DNA of 64,000 nt from Scytolyngbya sp. HA4215-MV1 (GTDB taxonomy: Bacteria; Cyanobacteriota; Cyanobacteriia; Leptolyngbyales; Leptolyngbyaceae), in NCBI GenBank assembly GCA_019359045.1, contig JAHHIA010000014.1:99651-163650 (forward strand), read 5' to 3'. The first letter of the stretch is position 1, and each line of letters starts with the position of its first letter. The notes beneath the pieces are model-generated. The model made no database searches. It was not told the origin of the DNA and saw only the letters and a list, made by a program, of their open reading frames with translations. The translations under genes and the position numbers were made by a program. Of the stretch, positions 27,717 to 37,192 are shown piece by piece.

Positions 27717-28163
27717 CTATTGAGGTTGAGCACTTGCCTGGAGTGCATATTGGCGAAACCGCTCTAAATCTGCTTCTAGGGTAGACTCAACTACTCGCCC
27801 CAAAAACAAGTTATCCATCAATTTGCCTAAAATTCCAGGAATGGCATAAGAAATGGTCATTTTCACAATGCTGCTATTACCGCGATCGTAAAACCGAATT
27901 GCTCCGCGATTTGGCAAACCATCGACCGATTCCCACTGAATAATTTGGTGGGGAACTTGCTTGAGAATGCGGGAAAGCCAGCTAAACTCAAACCCTCCTG
28001 ATGCGAGCTTCCAGCGAGACAAGTCCGGATCGTCTTCTAAAATCGAGACCGACTCAATCCACTTCATCCAGCGCGGCATCTGTTCTAGATCCGACCAGAG
28101 GTTCCAGACCTGATCGATGGGGGTCTCTACTTCAATCTGGACGCTGTGTTCTAACCAATCGGA
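27717..28163 (-). CDS. SRPBCC (START/polyketide-cyclase fold) protein next to crtQ
   Basis: About 148 residues from MSDWLEHSVQIEV; an upstream in-frame ATG at 28205 looks less likely. The fold is recognisable from 'VQIEVETPIDQVWNLWSDLEQMPRWM' without its last residues and the C-terminal helix 'TLEADLERFRQYA'. Such proteins bind hydrophobic ligands. It lies 182 bp downstream of zeta-carotene desaturase on the same strand. From memory, this pairing is common in cyanobacteria and suggests a role with carotenoids or their precursors, but no direct evidence is in the sequence. Confidence 0.85.
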   Translation of the reverse strand, partial: SDWLEHSVQIEVETPIDQVWNLWSDLEQMPRWMKWIESVSILEDDPDLSRWKLASGGFEFSWLSRILKQVPHQIIQWESVDGLPNRGAIRFYDRGNSSIVKMTISYAIPGILGKLMDNLFLGRVVESTLEADLERFRQYALQASAQPQ

Positions 28164-28345
28164 CATATAGGAAGGAACTGAGGTTAAGGGTGAGAGAGGT
28201 CGCAAGCAGTCAGTGACAGGTCAAGTTTTGAGTTGAGAAGATGAGCGGTCAGGAGGGATAAGTGGGGCATTTTGATTTTGACTTCTGCTAATACTCAATC
28301 TCGCTTTCAGCCAAAATTCAACGCTAAAATTCAAAATTTTTTCGG

Positions 28346-29785
28346 TCATTTGCCGATCGTCGCCAGAATTGCTTTGGCTGCTTGTCGTCCCGAGAGGGTC
28401 GCTCCTTCCATACTATCGATATAGTCTTGTTGGGTATAGCTACCTGCCAAAAAGAAGTTGGAAATCGGCGTTTTTTGAGCGGGGCGATAGAGGTCCATGC
28501 CCGGAGCTTCACGGTAAAGGGACTGTGCCAGCTTAACGACACTGTACCAGGTCATGTTCAATTCACGGGAAGACGGGAAGAGATCGTGCACTTGCTTAAG
28601 CACGTGGTGCGCGACCGCTTCATTGCTTTGTTTAATGAAAGGGTCGCCAGGCGTGAGAACCAATTGCAACAACGATCCTTGACCGGGACGGTAATAGTCG
28701 GCGGGGCTGGTCAAAGCCAGGTCGGCAAAGCAAGAAAAGTCGGCATCTGCTGTATACAGCAAATTGTCGATGCCAACCGCTTTTTGCAATTGTTGCCGTT
28801 GTTCTGAATCTTGGAGTTCTGTAACCCAGCCATCAAATCGTAGTTGCACCGTGGCAACCGGAACAGCATCCAACTTGTAAATATTGTCAAATTCTTGCCA
28901 CTGCCGCCAGGGTTCGGGGAGCAGGCGCTGAATACCAGGAATATCGCAGGCTGCAACGTAAGCATCTGCCGTGATAGTTTCTTCGGTTTCGTCTTTCGCA
29001 ATCACTAAACCAGTGACTTGGGTTTTTTCACCTTTGCCCTCAAATAAGATCTGGCGAGTGCGGCGACGGGTGTGGATTTTAGTGCCGCGTGCTTCAAGAT
29101 AGTTCACGATCGGGGTGTGCAGGTATTCCTGCGGTGAGCCTTTCAGCATCCGTAAGATGGACGCTTCGGTTTTGGCAGCAAAAAACTGAAAGATGGTTAA
29201 CATGCAACGGGCAGAAATTTGCTCCGTGTCGATGAATCCCAGTGCGTAGGCGATTGGATTCCACATCCGCTTCAAACTGCCTTCCGAGCCGCCTTGCTGA
29301 CGAAACCAATCAGCAAAACTGATCCGATCCAGTTGCCGAATGGTTCTCATGGCTCCTTCAAAATCGATCAAACCACGCACCAGGGGACTGGTTCCGAGCG
29401 CGATCGCATTTTGCAACTTATCCTGAAGCGACAATTGCGAAGTGGTGAAAAAAGCTTTGAGCCCATTGAAGGGTGCGCCCGTGAGGAAGCGAAAATCGAG
29501 GGCACCAGTCTGTCCCCCCCGGTTGATAAACGTATGCACATGGTCTTTCAGCAGCAAGTGGTCACCAGCTCCAACCTGGCGCATCAAATCAAACAGGTTG
29601 TAATAGCAACCGAAGAAAACATGCAGCCCCATCTCAATGTGGTTTCCTTCAGCATCGACCCAACTGCCAACCTTGCCACCCACAAATGGACGAGCTTCAA
29701 AAATTTCTACGGCGTGCCCAGCATCGGCTAACTCTACCGCCGTTGCCATGCCAGCTAATCCTGCACCGACGATCGCAACTCGCAT
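28346..29785 (-). CDS. crtQ: Zeta-carotene desaturase
   Basis: A 479-residue FAD-dependent desaturase of the plant/cyanobacterial ZDS type, converting zeta-carotene to lycopene via neurosporene. The dinucleotide-binding motif is at the N-terminus ([18 protein letters not shown]). It is followed by '[16 protein letters not shown]', '[14 protein letters not shown]' and the C-terminal FAD-contact block '[19 protein letters not shown]', all characteristic. Length agrees with the family (about 480-490). It is probably transcribed with the upstream DUF6930-like gene (111 bp) and the downstream SRPBCC gene. Confidence 0.97.
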   Translation of the reverse strand: MRVAIVGAGLAGMATAVELADAGHAVEIFEARPFVGGKVGSWVDAEGNHIEMGLHVFFGCYYNLFDLMRQVGAGDHLLLKDHVHTFINRGGQTGALDFRFLTGAPFNGLKAFFTTSQLSLQDKLQNAIALGTSPLVRGLIDFEGAMRTIRQLDRISFADWFRQQGGSEGSLKRMWNPIAYALGFIDTEQISARCMLTIFQFFAAKTEASILRMLKGSPQEYLHTPIVNYLEARGTKIHTRRRTRQILFEGKGEKTQVTGLVIAKDETEETITADAYVAACDIPGIQRLLPEPWRQWQEFDNIYKLDAVPVATVQLRFDGWVTELQDSEQRQQLQKAVGIDNLLYTADADFSCFADLALTSPADYYRPGQGSLLQLVLTPGDPFIKQSNEAVAHHVLKQVHDLFPSSRELNMTWYSVVKLAQSLYREAPGMDLYRPAQKTPISNFFLAGSYTQQDYIDSMEGATLSGRQAAKAILATIGK

Positions 29786-29896
29786 TCTGTCCTTACTCGC
29801 TCAGATGTCTTCACATATTGTAATAGAAATAGGTGATCAACGAGAAATGGTTTATTCAGTGCCATCACTGATTGATGCAATCACCAAGCCCAATTC

Positions 29897-31546
29897 CTAC
29901 ATCCAATCGACCTGCATCTGGAGTTGCAAAGATCCCAAGCCCAACTCTTCTGAGGTGATGGCACGCGCTTCAAACAATGCCACCATGTCTTTCAGTTGGG
30001 GATTGCCACGAGTCGAACCTTTCAGTCCTTTGGCAACAATTAAGCCACAGTAGCCCTTCGTTTTTTTGCAGCGTTGCTCCCACTTTGTGCGTGCAGCTAC
30101 ATGCACGGGATCATCTTCTACAAATTCACCAAATAGAAATAAATCCCCGCTTCCTACCTGAAAGAGACCCAAATCATAGCGCTTGCCGCCAAAAGGATCT
30201 TCGCCAGGGTTAAAACAAATGGCTTTCAATCCACTTGAATTTTGCAATTCTTGAACCAGGGTCTTGGCTTTAGGACGAGATGTTTGGATCAGAATTACTG
30301 GCAAGCCCTCGCCTGCTTCAGTGGTTGGCGCAGGCTGATGATATTCTGTGGTTTGGCGCAAGAGTGTCAAGGTTGCCCAGGGAATAACCCCCAAGCTCAA
30401 AAAAGAATCTTTGGGGACAAGATCGTCTCGCAAGGCGGGGAGCAGATCCTGCTCGTCTTCGTCTTCGCCCAGGTGCCCTAGCTCCAAGAGTTCGGCAGCC
30501 AGATCCGGTAGAGTTTCAATTTTGATCGAAACGGGTGGCTCTTTCTCCGTCGGTTGAGAGGTCTGCGCTTGGGGTAAGGGCACCCGGTAGCGACTGCTCA
30601 AGGCAGGTAAATCTTCACCTATCAGCTTGGTGCGATGCTGGCGCAAAAAGCGATGGAAGGCTTCGAGCATCACCAGTAGAGCGATCGCCTCCTCTTCATA
30701 AAGGAAAGGGCGGGGTCCCTCCAGCGGATGCAAGCTGCCAAATACAGGTTGAATTTCTGTGATGGAGAGCTCTGCTAACTGGATTGCTTCATCTTCGTCC
30801 TCTGCCGTGTGCTCAAACGAGAGAAACAAACAATCCTGTCCTAGGAACGCTTCTTCCAGCTGTTCCATGGATTCGTTGGTCAAAACTTGTTGACGGAAGC
30901 GTCTCAGGGATTCTAAAGAGCGATAGAGCAAAATGCCATACTCCATACCCAACATGCCCATGACGCAGGCGTAGACAGTGCCCAGATCCCAGCGGTTTAG
31001 TTCGATCGCCAAAATCTCGTGATCCCCCAACAGTTCCCAGGGGGCATCTTTCCAGATATCATAAGCCGTTTGTTTCAACTGATCTGCGTATTCCGGTGGC
31101 AGTTGGGGCTGACGATTGTTCACTCCTTCTTGAAAACTCTGAAAGATTTCATCAATCAGGGGTAAATCGGGTACATATTCCACCGTGATGTTGAGATCTT
31201 GCAAGACGCCTCGGAGAAAAAACTGAATTTCTCGATCGCGCACCACAATTTTTTGAGGGCGTGCCGGTTGGGCAGGACTATGGGGGTGTTCCATTGCTCG
31301 CAACAGTACCCGTACGACTGCCTCATGCCCTGCTTCCGAAGTGACGACATCCATTGCCCGCACCATACCCTGCGACCCGTCTACCCAGAGAATACATTCT
31401 CCTTCCTTGTCTGCAGGCTCGGTCGCAGACCACTCAAGGCTAGCTTGCATTCCAGCAACCATCGAGTGACGATCGCCCTCCCAAACACTGGGAATTTGAG
31501 GTAATTGCTTGAGGCGACGGCGTGTCGCAAGATTAAGAGCAGTCAT
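29897..31546 (-). CDS. DUF6930-like cyanobacterial protein
   Basis: About 549 residues from MTALNLATRRRLKQLP. An ATG 11 codons upstream gives an unlikely hydrophobic N-terminus. The N-terminal half (about 20-330) looks like the DUF6930/DUF7309-type domains seen in cyanobacteria ('ECILWVDGSQGMVRAMDVV', 'PQKIVVRDREIQFFLRGVL'), followed by an acidic stretch. The last 150 residues form a second compact domain with 'KAICFNPGEDPFGGKRYDLGLFQ' split by a Gly-rich turn. No catalytic motif can be named. It sits directly upstream of crtQ in the same orientation. Confidence 0.75.
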   Translation of the reverse strand: MTALNLATRRRLKQLPQIPSVWEGDRHSMVAGMQASLEWSATEPADKEGECILWVDGSQGMVRAMDVVTSEAGHEAVVRVLLRAMEHPHSPAQPARPQKIVVRDREIQFFLRGVLQDLNITVEYVPDLPLIDEIFQSFQEGVNNRQPQLPPEYADQLKQTAYDIWKDAPWELLGDHEILAIELNRWDLGTVYACVMGMLGMEYGILLYRSLESLRRFRQQVLTNESMEQLEEAFLGQDCLFLSFEHTAEDEDEAIQLAELSITEIQPVFGSLHPLEGPRPFLYEEEAIALLVMLEAFHRFLRQHRTKLIGEDLPALSSRYRVPLPQAQTSQPTEKEPPVSIKIETLPDLAAELLELGHLGEDEDEQDLLPALRDDLVPKDSFLSLGVIPWATLTLLRQTTEYHQPAPTTEAGEGLPVILIQTSRPKAKTLVQELQNSSGLKAICFNPGEDPFGGKRYDLGLFQVGSGDLFLFGEFVEDDPVHVAARTKWEQRCKKTKGYCGLIVAKGLKGSTRGNPQLKDMVALFEARAITSEELGLGSLQLQMQVDWM

Positions 31547-31721
31547 AAGCCAGGCTAATTGATGGAAACAAGCGTACACATAAAAGTGTAGATATTCATC
31601 TTAATTCCTATTTATTGTCTATCCCTTTTGCCAAGGAGATCGTTTCTTTACGCAAGTGATTCTCAAGTTTTGCAAATTTGTCGCTCGGAAAAAAGCACAT
31701 GCCATCTGGTTCCTCTCAGGT

Positions 31722-31824
31722 CTTAGAGGATGGTTTAAAAGTCCTTTTGCCAGTAGCAACAAACACGATCCCCTTAGAGGATGGTTTAAAGGTCCTTTCG
31801 AAAGTAGCAACAAGCACGATCCCC
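31722..31824 (+). repeat. Two tandem 51-bp direct repeats
   Basis: Copy 1 starts at 31722 and copy 2 at 31773. Each contains TTAGAGGATGGTTTAAA, an AGTAGCAACAA segment and ends CACGATCCCC; they differ at a few positions. The array runs straight into the palindromic repeat at 31818. The remainder of the 670-bp gap (31547-32216) holds no gene that I can see; the IscA promoter must be near its right end. Confidence 0.85.
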
Positions 31825-31892
31825 CCAAATCCCCCTTGAAAAGCGGGACTTTGAGGCTGATCTCTCCCTTTTTGAGGGGGGCTGGGGGGATC
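31818..31892. repeat. Palindromic C/G-rich intergenic repeat
   Basis: GATCCCCCCAAATCCCCCTT on the left and an imperfect inverse copy ending GGGGGGATC on the right can form a long hairpin. Similar C-run palindromes are scattered between genes in filamentous cyanobacteria. Confidence 0.7.
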
Positions 31893-32216
31893 TCTGAGTA
31901 CTCAACATCACAGTGAACACCTTTTCAAACAACCTCTTAAGGTAAGCTTAGAAAGCTTCAACTCGTTCCTGATCCCAGCTCAAAAGGTGAAAGCCCAACT
32001 GGGACGATCGCCAAAAATGAATTGTGGCAGGTTGACAGGTGCATGTGGCTGTAGATTGAAGCTATAGATTAACAAATTCTGTCGAGTCTGGAAAAATCCA
32101 CTCCTGCTAAGAATTCCGTATGGATGAGAATCTCGATACAATAGATGTCTAGATCAATTGACGTTGGCATCACAAGTGTGTTGTAAATTTAGCTGAATAG
32201 GGAGTCTTACAAGCCG

Positions 32217-32573
32217 ATGACCCAAGCAACTCAGTCTCAACAGCAGGGCATTCAAATGACTGAAGCTGCCCTTCGGCATGTTTTGCTTTTACGGGAAAAG
32301 CAAGGAAAAGACCTTTGTCTAAGGGTCGGTGTGCGCGGGGGGGGCTGTTCTGGCATGTCTTACCTGATGGATTTTGAAGATCCCAGCAACATTCGTCCTG
32401 ACGACGAAGTGTATGATTATGAAGGCTTTAAGGTCGTTTGCGATCCCAAGAGTTTGCTTTATCTCTATGGGCTAATGCTGGACTATAGCGATGCTCTGAT
32501 TGGGGGAGGATTTCAGTTTACGAATCCCAATGCCAATCAAACTTGCGGATGTGGCAAGTCGTTTTCGGCTTAA
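32217..32573 (+). CDS. HesB/IscA/SufA-type iron-sulfur assembly protein
   Basis: A 118-residue A-type carrier. The three ligand cysteines are present: Cys in GGGCSGMSY (about residue 44) and the CGCGKSF pair at the C-terminus. The '[17 protein letters not shown]' N-terminus and '[19 protein letters not shown]' are typical. It would hold or pass Fe-S clusters, or iron, to apo-proteins. The next gene starts 15 bp after its stop, so the two are probably co-transcribed. GGGAG upstream of 32217 supports the start. Confidence 0.95.
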   Translation: MTQATQSQQQGIQMTEAALRHVLLLREKQGKDLCLRVGVRGGGCSGMSYLMDFEDPSNIRPDDEVYDYEGFKVVCDPKSLLYLYGLMLDYSDALIGGGFQFTNPNANQTCGCGKSFSA

Positions 32574-32588
32574 GGAATGTCTTTAATT

Positions 32589-33008
32589 ATGACCCAGACG
32601 GTTGAAGCTTTGTTTGATGAAGGGATTGAGCGCTATAAGGCAGGAGAGTCGCCGGAGGTGCTCATCCCTGTTTTTAAGGAAATTTGCGATCGGGCACGCA
32701 AAAGTAGTCCTGCCTGGACTTGTTTAGCCTGGCTTTATTTATTAGTCGATAAACCCACCCAAGCGCTAGACTCAGCACAAAAAGCGGTGAAACTCAATCC
32801 TCAAGATCCGCAAGCGCGAGTTAATTTGGCAGTTGCCATGTTAGAAACTTCCAAAAAAGGAGTCCGCCAGCATATTGAAATTGCTCAGCAACTCATTATG
32901 GCAATTCCCGAATTGCGGGATGAAGTTGGGCAAAGCATTGATGATGGCTTGGTGCGTAAACCGGAGTGGGCAAGCTTGCTTCGGGTCAAAAATTGGCTCT
33001 TTGAATAA
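32589..33008 (+). CDS. Small TPR protein in operon with the IscA-type gene
   Basis: About 139 residues. The ATG at 32589 is chosen over 32577, because AAGGA at 32572-32576 is too close to the earlier one. Two or three TPR units are visible, clearest at 'PAWTCLAWLYLLVDKPTQAL' and 'AQKAVKLNPQDPQARVNLAV' (about 40-85). The last 40 residues are helical and end RVKNWLFE. It probably acts as a protein-interaction adaptor, and a link to Fe-S assembly is suggested only by gene position. A long hairpin follows at 33172. Confidence 0.85.
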   Translation: MTQTVEALFDEGIERYKAGESPEVLIPVFKEICDRARKSSPAWTCLAWLYLLVDKPTQALDSAQKAVKLNPQDPQARVNLAVAMLETSKKGVRQHIEIAQQLIMAIPELRDEVGQSIDDGLVRKPEWASLLRVKNWLFE

Positions 33009-33171
33009 GGTGTTCGTGCTGCTGCTGTCAGATTGATGAGGAACTGGATAATTTTGAGTTAAAGGACTCAAAATCAAAAATTAATCATCTCCAACCTCGA
33101 TCGCTTTAATAATGTTGAGAATCATTGCGATAGCTTGGGCAAGATCTTAGTAAACGGCAGAGCAATATTTC

Positions 33172-33222
33172 AAAAAATAACGTAGGTGTAGACATCTGAA
33201 GGTCACATCTACGTTATTTTTT
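33172..33222. terminator. Bidirectional terminator-like hairpin
   Basis: A 16-bp stem with one G-U pair (33174-33189 with 33205-33220) is flanked by an A run and a T run, so it could work on either strand. Nothing else is visible in the gap 33009-33487. Confidence 0.75.
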
Positions 33223-33487
33223 GTTTTCGGAAAATGTTTGAAAGGCTTCAAAATCCACCTTTCAGAAGAGAAGTCTGGCTGAAAAAAACTTGTCACCAGC
33301 TAACTAGAAGGTGACTTTGTAAAGGTAAATGACGCTAACTTTTCCCAAGTTTATTGAGTTAACTTCATAGTTGCGTGTATAAGTTAACCTTGCTCTCAGA
33401 AAGTGAATGTTATGATTCAATCACACTAAATGATTCGCTTTGGAGTTCTTCGTTTGGTGGCTTTATAAAACTGGGGGTTAGGCAATC

Positions 33488-33670
33488 ATGATTTTAGAAT
33501 TTGATGTTGAGATCAAGCCGGATACTCGTAATCACAAGGGCTTCTTTATTCAAGAAACGTCTTACAAGCTGATAGATGTCGATCTCTCAGGCTGGGCTTT
33601 GATTTGTTTGAATGATGCAGTTTGTCATTACGTCGATCCAGACAATTTGAAGAAATCTGCGAAGCTTTGA
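33488..33670 (+). CDS. Small hypothetical protein (60 residues)
   Basis: The frame begins MILEFDVEIKPDTRNHKGFF and ends with a Lys-rich KKSAKL. The composition is protein-like, with alternating hydrophobic and polar residues and no low complexity, and GGGGGTTAGG lies 10-20 bp upstream. No family is recognised. It may be a genuine small cyanobacterial protein, but a chance frame cannot be excluded. Confidence 0.5.
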   Translation: MILEFDVEIKPDTRNHKGFFIQETSYKLIDVDLSGWALICLNDAVCHYVDPDNLKKSAKL

Positions 33671-33778
33671 GGCGGTGAGCTTTTCACTTGCAGTTTTGCA
33701 ATTCTGGTGCTTCTGTGCTGATAATCGTGGCTGTTCCAACTGGGGGGCAGCCACATTTTTATCAACACTTTTCATGAT

Positions 33779-33873
33779 CTATAGCAGTCCTAAATCAGTT
33801 ATGAGATTAAGGGACTTCGTAAGAAAGGATTCCGCTGGAATCCTTTCTTACGATCCAGATAGGATCGCTATAG
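33779..33873. mobile_element. 95-bp MITE-like palindromic element
   Basis: It starts and ends with CTATAG. The terminal 27 bp are imperfect inverted repeats (CTATAGCAGTCCTAAATCAG on the left; CTATAGCGATCCTATCTGG on the right, minus strand). The centre is a perfect 16-bp hairpin with a 3-nt loop (33818-33833/33837-33852). It has no coding capacity. The ends resemble repeats common in filamentous cyanobacteria. The rest of 33671-33997 shows no gene. Confidence 0.65.
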
Positions 33874-33997
33874 TACTCTCAAGACAGCTACGTCATCAGC
33901 CAAACCAGCGCAGTGGTAGGCATCGAGCGAATTCTGAGAAAATTTGCAAAACTTTACAATTATTGTTACATTTCTTTTATGTTCAGTGGCAAGGCTC

Positions 33998-34225
33998 ATG
34001 GAACCGCGGGTACGAAATCAATTGATCCGTTTTTTGCAAGAGGAGATTGGGGTTCCTGATCGAGAGATCCATGTGGCGGAACGGATTCTGGCACGGTTGG
34101 GTTTGCACGATTCGGCATCTTTTGCCAACTGTTTGCCAATCGTGTTGTGGCAATACGGTTTGGTGAATTTGGAGCAACTCGATCGTGTGCTCGATTGGTT
34201 AAATTCTGTGTCGTTTTTTACTTAA
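33998..34225 (+). CDS. DUF2949 family protein
   Basis: 75 residues from MEPRVRNQLIRFLQEE. An AAGG lies 3 bp upstream of the ATG at 33998, and the extra 18 residues offered by an earlier ATG look non-coding. The pattern 'FLQEEIGVPDREIHVAERIL', then 'LPIVLWQYGLVNLEQLDRVLDWL' shortened by a few residues, matches DUF2949, small helical cyanobacterial proteins of unknown function. It stands alone. Confidence 0.8.
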   Translation: MEPRVRNQLIRFLQEEIGVPDREIHVAERILARLGLHDSASFANCLPIVLWQYGLVNLEQLDRVLDWLNSVSFFT

Positions 34226-34438
34226 CTGATTTTGCGTATGCGTGTGGTGAAAGCTGAATGCCACTGACTTTTCAAGACTGGGATGGGCTTTGACCGATCG
34301 GACACTTACTCTTGATGACTGACTTTTACAGGATTGGTTAAATCGGGTAGGCTCTATAGAAGCTTGCAGGTGAGATGATACGGGTGTTGAACCCTCTCTA
34401 CCTGCAATTGATGGGCGATAGATGTTTAGCGAAACCTT

Positions 34439-34684
34439 ATGAAAGAACGATTGTTGAATGGGTTGAATCTGTTTTTGATGGCAGATTTATTTCTAGTTTT
34501 ATTGAGTTTTTTCTGGTTAGCGATCGCGGTTGCTGGGCGTTCCGCTGGTATTTCGTTGGGGCTGGATCTGTGGTATCGGCTGTGGGAACCTGTGTTTACA
34601 CCTGCGATCGGCATTTTAATGATGGGGGCGATCGCCAGCGGACTGATCAGCTGGATCGGCAAGCGACTCAAACCCTCGGTTTAG
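34439..34684 (+). CDS. Small two-span membrane protein
   Basis: 81 residues. The first hydrophobic span is about 9-32 (LFLMADLFLVLLSFFWLAIA) and the second about 53-72 (FTPAIGILMMGAIASGLI), with a basic end (GKRLKPSV). No family is recognised. The stop codon overlaps the stop region of the convergent gene by 4 bp. A longer frame on the same strand over this segment (34375-34803) is read as a shadow. Confidence 0.7.
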   Translation: MKERLLNGLNLFLMADLFLVLLSFFWLAIAVAGRSAGISLGLDLWYRLWEPVFTPAIGILMMGAIASGLISWIGKRLKPSV

Positions 34685-35109
34685 CCAAGTGCTGCAAGAC
34701 CTTGCAGATGGTTTTGCAAATAAACGCCCCATTGGGACGCCAAGCCTGTTTCTGTGAAAGGAACGGAGATAGAGTCAGCAACATTGACGAGGGTAAACTC
34801 TAGCGCGATCGTGCGTCCTTTTTCCGGCGGCGTCTCCATGTTGACGATTTGACCATCGACTCGTAAATGCATGGCGGTCACCTGCTCCAGTGAAAAAGTT
34901 TGCAAGGCGATCGGACCGTGGCGATTGGGTTTGCCCCAGGTTAGCTCATTTCCCTTTTGTCCCAACACCGCATAGATATCGTACTTGGCTCGCTCAAAGG
35001 ACTGTGCCCAGATACGATAAGCTTCTACTTTTTGATATTCGTTCCACCCCGACCAGGCAAGCCAGAAAAAGACACCGAGTAAGGGTAACCAAAGCAAACC
35101 ACGTTCCAT
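34681..35109 (-). CDS. Membrane-anchored protein of unknown function
   Basis: About 142 residues from MERGLLWLPLLG; the ATG nine codons upstream is less likely. One N-terminal membrane span (about 4-24) is followed by a soluble domain with 'YDIYAVLGQKGNELTWGKP' and 'VDGQIVNMETPPEKGRTIALEF' shortened at its end. I do not recognise the family. The soluble part would lie in the periplasm or lumen if the span is an uncleaved signal anchor. It converges with the small membrane protein gene. Confidence 0.7.
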   Translation of the reverse strand: MERGLLWLPLLGVFFWLAWSGWNEYQKVEAYRIWAQSFERAKYDIYAVLGQKGNELTWGKPNRHGPIALQTFSLEQVTAMHLRVDGQIVNMETPPEKGRTIALEFTLVNVADSISVPFTETGLASQWGVYLQNHLQGLAALG

Positions 35110-35326
35110 AACAATTAGGAATTTGAGCAAGCGCAATAATAAAGTAACAACTTTACAGTGTGATCGAACGGTAAGAGCCTGTACAGCCTAACGACAGGAC
35201 TCCGCTAAGGCGACAGCGTAATCTTAATGAGACTTACAGCCATTTTTGTAACTATGTTGCAATCAAATTGCCCAGATAAAAAGTGCCTGAGCTATGGTGT
35301 AGCAATGGCGTAGTCGGTAGAGAGCG

Positions 35327-37192
35327 ATGAAAAAGCTGTTGATTTTCGCACTGTTTCTACTCGGGCTGGGCTGGGCGATATCCAACTTTAGTGGTCTGGC
35401 AACTCGCGGCACTTACGATTCTATCGTGTTGGACTTTAAAGAATCGCTGGGCAAGGCGCAGATTGAACAAGAGATTCAAGCGATCGCTCGGCAATACCAG
35501 GTCACTCCTCACTTGAACAGTGCTTTCTCCGGGAGCGATAACGTTTACCTGATTAAAGGCAACGGTGTCCTCCTGAACACCCTTCGCCATTCTCATCTGG
35601 CAAGGGCAACCGAATTCATTGAACCTGCTTATATTTATTCCATTCCGGAAATCATCAGTGCCACGCCTGAACCCGGTAGTCAGGGGTTAACGGCCCCCGC
35701 GTCAGCGGAAAGTCCGGCGATTCGCCCCCAGATTGGTGCTCCAAACGATCCGGACTACCACAAGCAATGGAATTTTCGTGCCATTAATATCGAAGCAGCC
35801 TGGAGTGAAACTCATGGGCAGGGGATAACCATCGCCGTGATTGATACGGGCATTTCTCCAGTTCCCGATTTACAACAAACCCAGTTCGTCAAAGGCTACG
35901 ATTTTGTCAATGATCGAGAAGATGCAACCGATGACAATGGGCATGGCACCCATGTGGCTGGGACGATCGCGCAGTCTACCAACAATCATCTTGGCGTCAC
36001 GGGCATTGCTTACGAAGCCAAACTGATGCCCCTGAAGGTGTTGAGTGCGGAAGGAGGGGGCACCACTGCAGATATTGCTGAGGCAATTAAGTTTGCTGCA
36101 GACAATGGTGCAGATGTGATCAACATGAGTTTGGGCGGGGGGGGCGAGAGCCAGTTAATCAAGGAGGCGATCGACCATGCCCATCGCAAAGGCATCGTCC
36201 TCGTGGCTGCCGCAGGCAACGCCAACCAAAATTCTGCCTCGTACCCGGCACGTTATCCCAGGGTGATTGGTGTGTCGGCGCTGGATGCAATGGGCAACAA
36301 AGCCCCTTATTCCAGTTTTGGGGCGGGGGTCGATATTTCTGCGCCAGGGGGTTCCACCGCGGACGGTAATGTGGCGGGCGGTATTTTGCAAAATACGCTA
36401 GATCCCCAAACGGGTCACTCGTTGTTCGCAGCGTTTCAGGGCACCAGTATGGCGGCGCCCCATGTTGCGGGTGTGGCGGCGCTCGTCAAAGCGACAGGCG
36501 TGAGCAATCCCGATGAAGTGGCTGAGGTGATGAAGCAGGCTGCCCTGAAAGTGAAGGATGATGGATTAAATCACTTTGGATCTGGCAAATTAGATGCTGC
36601 CGCTGCTGTAAAGTTAGCAACCCAAGGCAAAATTACCTTCCGGGACTTTTTCCGTTGGCTGCGCGACAATGGCTATCTGAATCCGCGCTTCTGGATTGAT
36701 GGAGGAGCTGTGGCATTGTTGCCCAAACTGGCGATGGTGTTGGGTTCTTATCTGCTTGCGTTCCTGTTAAGAAATTATCTACCGTTTACGGCTCCGCTTG
36801 CCTGGGGATTAGTAACGGGGAGTTCGGGGCTGTTTTTCTTGCGCTGTATTTCTCTATTCGATGCCCCGCAATGGCCCCTTCGCCTGTTGGGTAGCTCGAT
36901 TCCTGAACTGGGTGGAGCGATTCAGGGCAGTAGCGTGCTAAATCCGATTTTTGCCAGTGTGCTGGTGCCAGTCGGATTGCTAGCACTGTTTTGGGGGCAT
37001 CCCCGTGCCAAGTGGTTTGCGATCGGGAGTACCTTGGGTGTGGCTGCTTGTTTGCTGATCAGCGCCCTCGTTTCTCCCACACTAGTGTGGTTGGGTGAGG
37101 GTATGGTTGCCCGTTTATTCTTGCTCGTCAATGCTTTGTTATGCTTTGGATTAGCACGACTCGCAGTCAGTGATGAGAGGCGAACAGCATGA
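35327..37192 (+). CDS. Membrane-anchored subtilisin-like serine protease (S8 family)
   Basis: A 621-residue protein. Residues 1-24 form a signal peptide or anchor. A pro-region (about 30-115) is followed by the S8 domain (about 140-425). The triad is complete: Asp173 (VIDTG), His206 (DNGHGTHVAGT) and Ser374 (GTSMAAPHVAG). Unusually, the last 160 residues hold four to six hydrophobic spans (from 'VALLPKLAMVLGSYLLAFLL' onward), so the catalytic domain is tethered to the membrane, facing the periplasm or lumen. The next gene overlaps its stop by 4 bp (ATGA), indicating co-translation. The pro-region suggests self-processing. Confidence 0.95.
   Translation: MKKLLIFALFLLGLGWAISNFSGLATRGTYDSIVLDFKESLGKAQIEQEIQAIARQYQVTPHLNSAFSGSDNVYLIKGNGVLLNTLRHSHLARATEFIEPAYIYSIPEIISATPEPGSQGLTAPASAESPAIRPQIGAPNDPDYHKQWNFRAINIEAAWSETHGQGITIAVIDTGISPVPDLQQTQFVKGYDFVNDREDATDDNGHGTHVAGTIAQSTNNHLGVTGIAYEAKLMPLKVLSAEGGGTTADIAEAIKFAADNGADVINMSLGGGGESQLIKEAIDHAHRKGIVLVAAAGNANQNSASYPARYPRVIGVSALDAMGNKAPYSSFGAGVDISAPGGSTADGNVAGGILQNTLDPQTGHSLFAAFQGTSMAAPHVAGVAALVKATGVSNPDEVAEVMKQAALKVKDDGLNHFGSGKLDAAAAVKLATQGKITFRDFFRWLRDNGYLNPRFWIDGGAVALLPKLAMVLGSYLLAFLLRNYLPFTAPLAWGLVTGSSGLFFLRCISLFDAPQWPLRLLGSSIPELGGAIQGSSVLNPIFASVLVPVGLLALFWGHPRAKWFAIGSTLGVAACLLISALVSPTLVWLGEGMVARLFLLVNALLCFGLARLAVSDERRTA

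Noticed and set aside
33675..34025. 116-residue plus-strand reading frame
   Set aside because: It contains the MITE-like palindrome and overlaps the better-supported DUF2949 gene; composition is not protein-like.
34375..34803. 142-residue plus-strand reading frame
   Set aside because: Out-of-phase shadow of the small membrane protein and its convergent neighbour.
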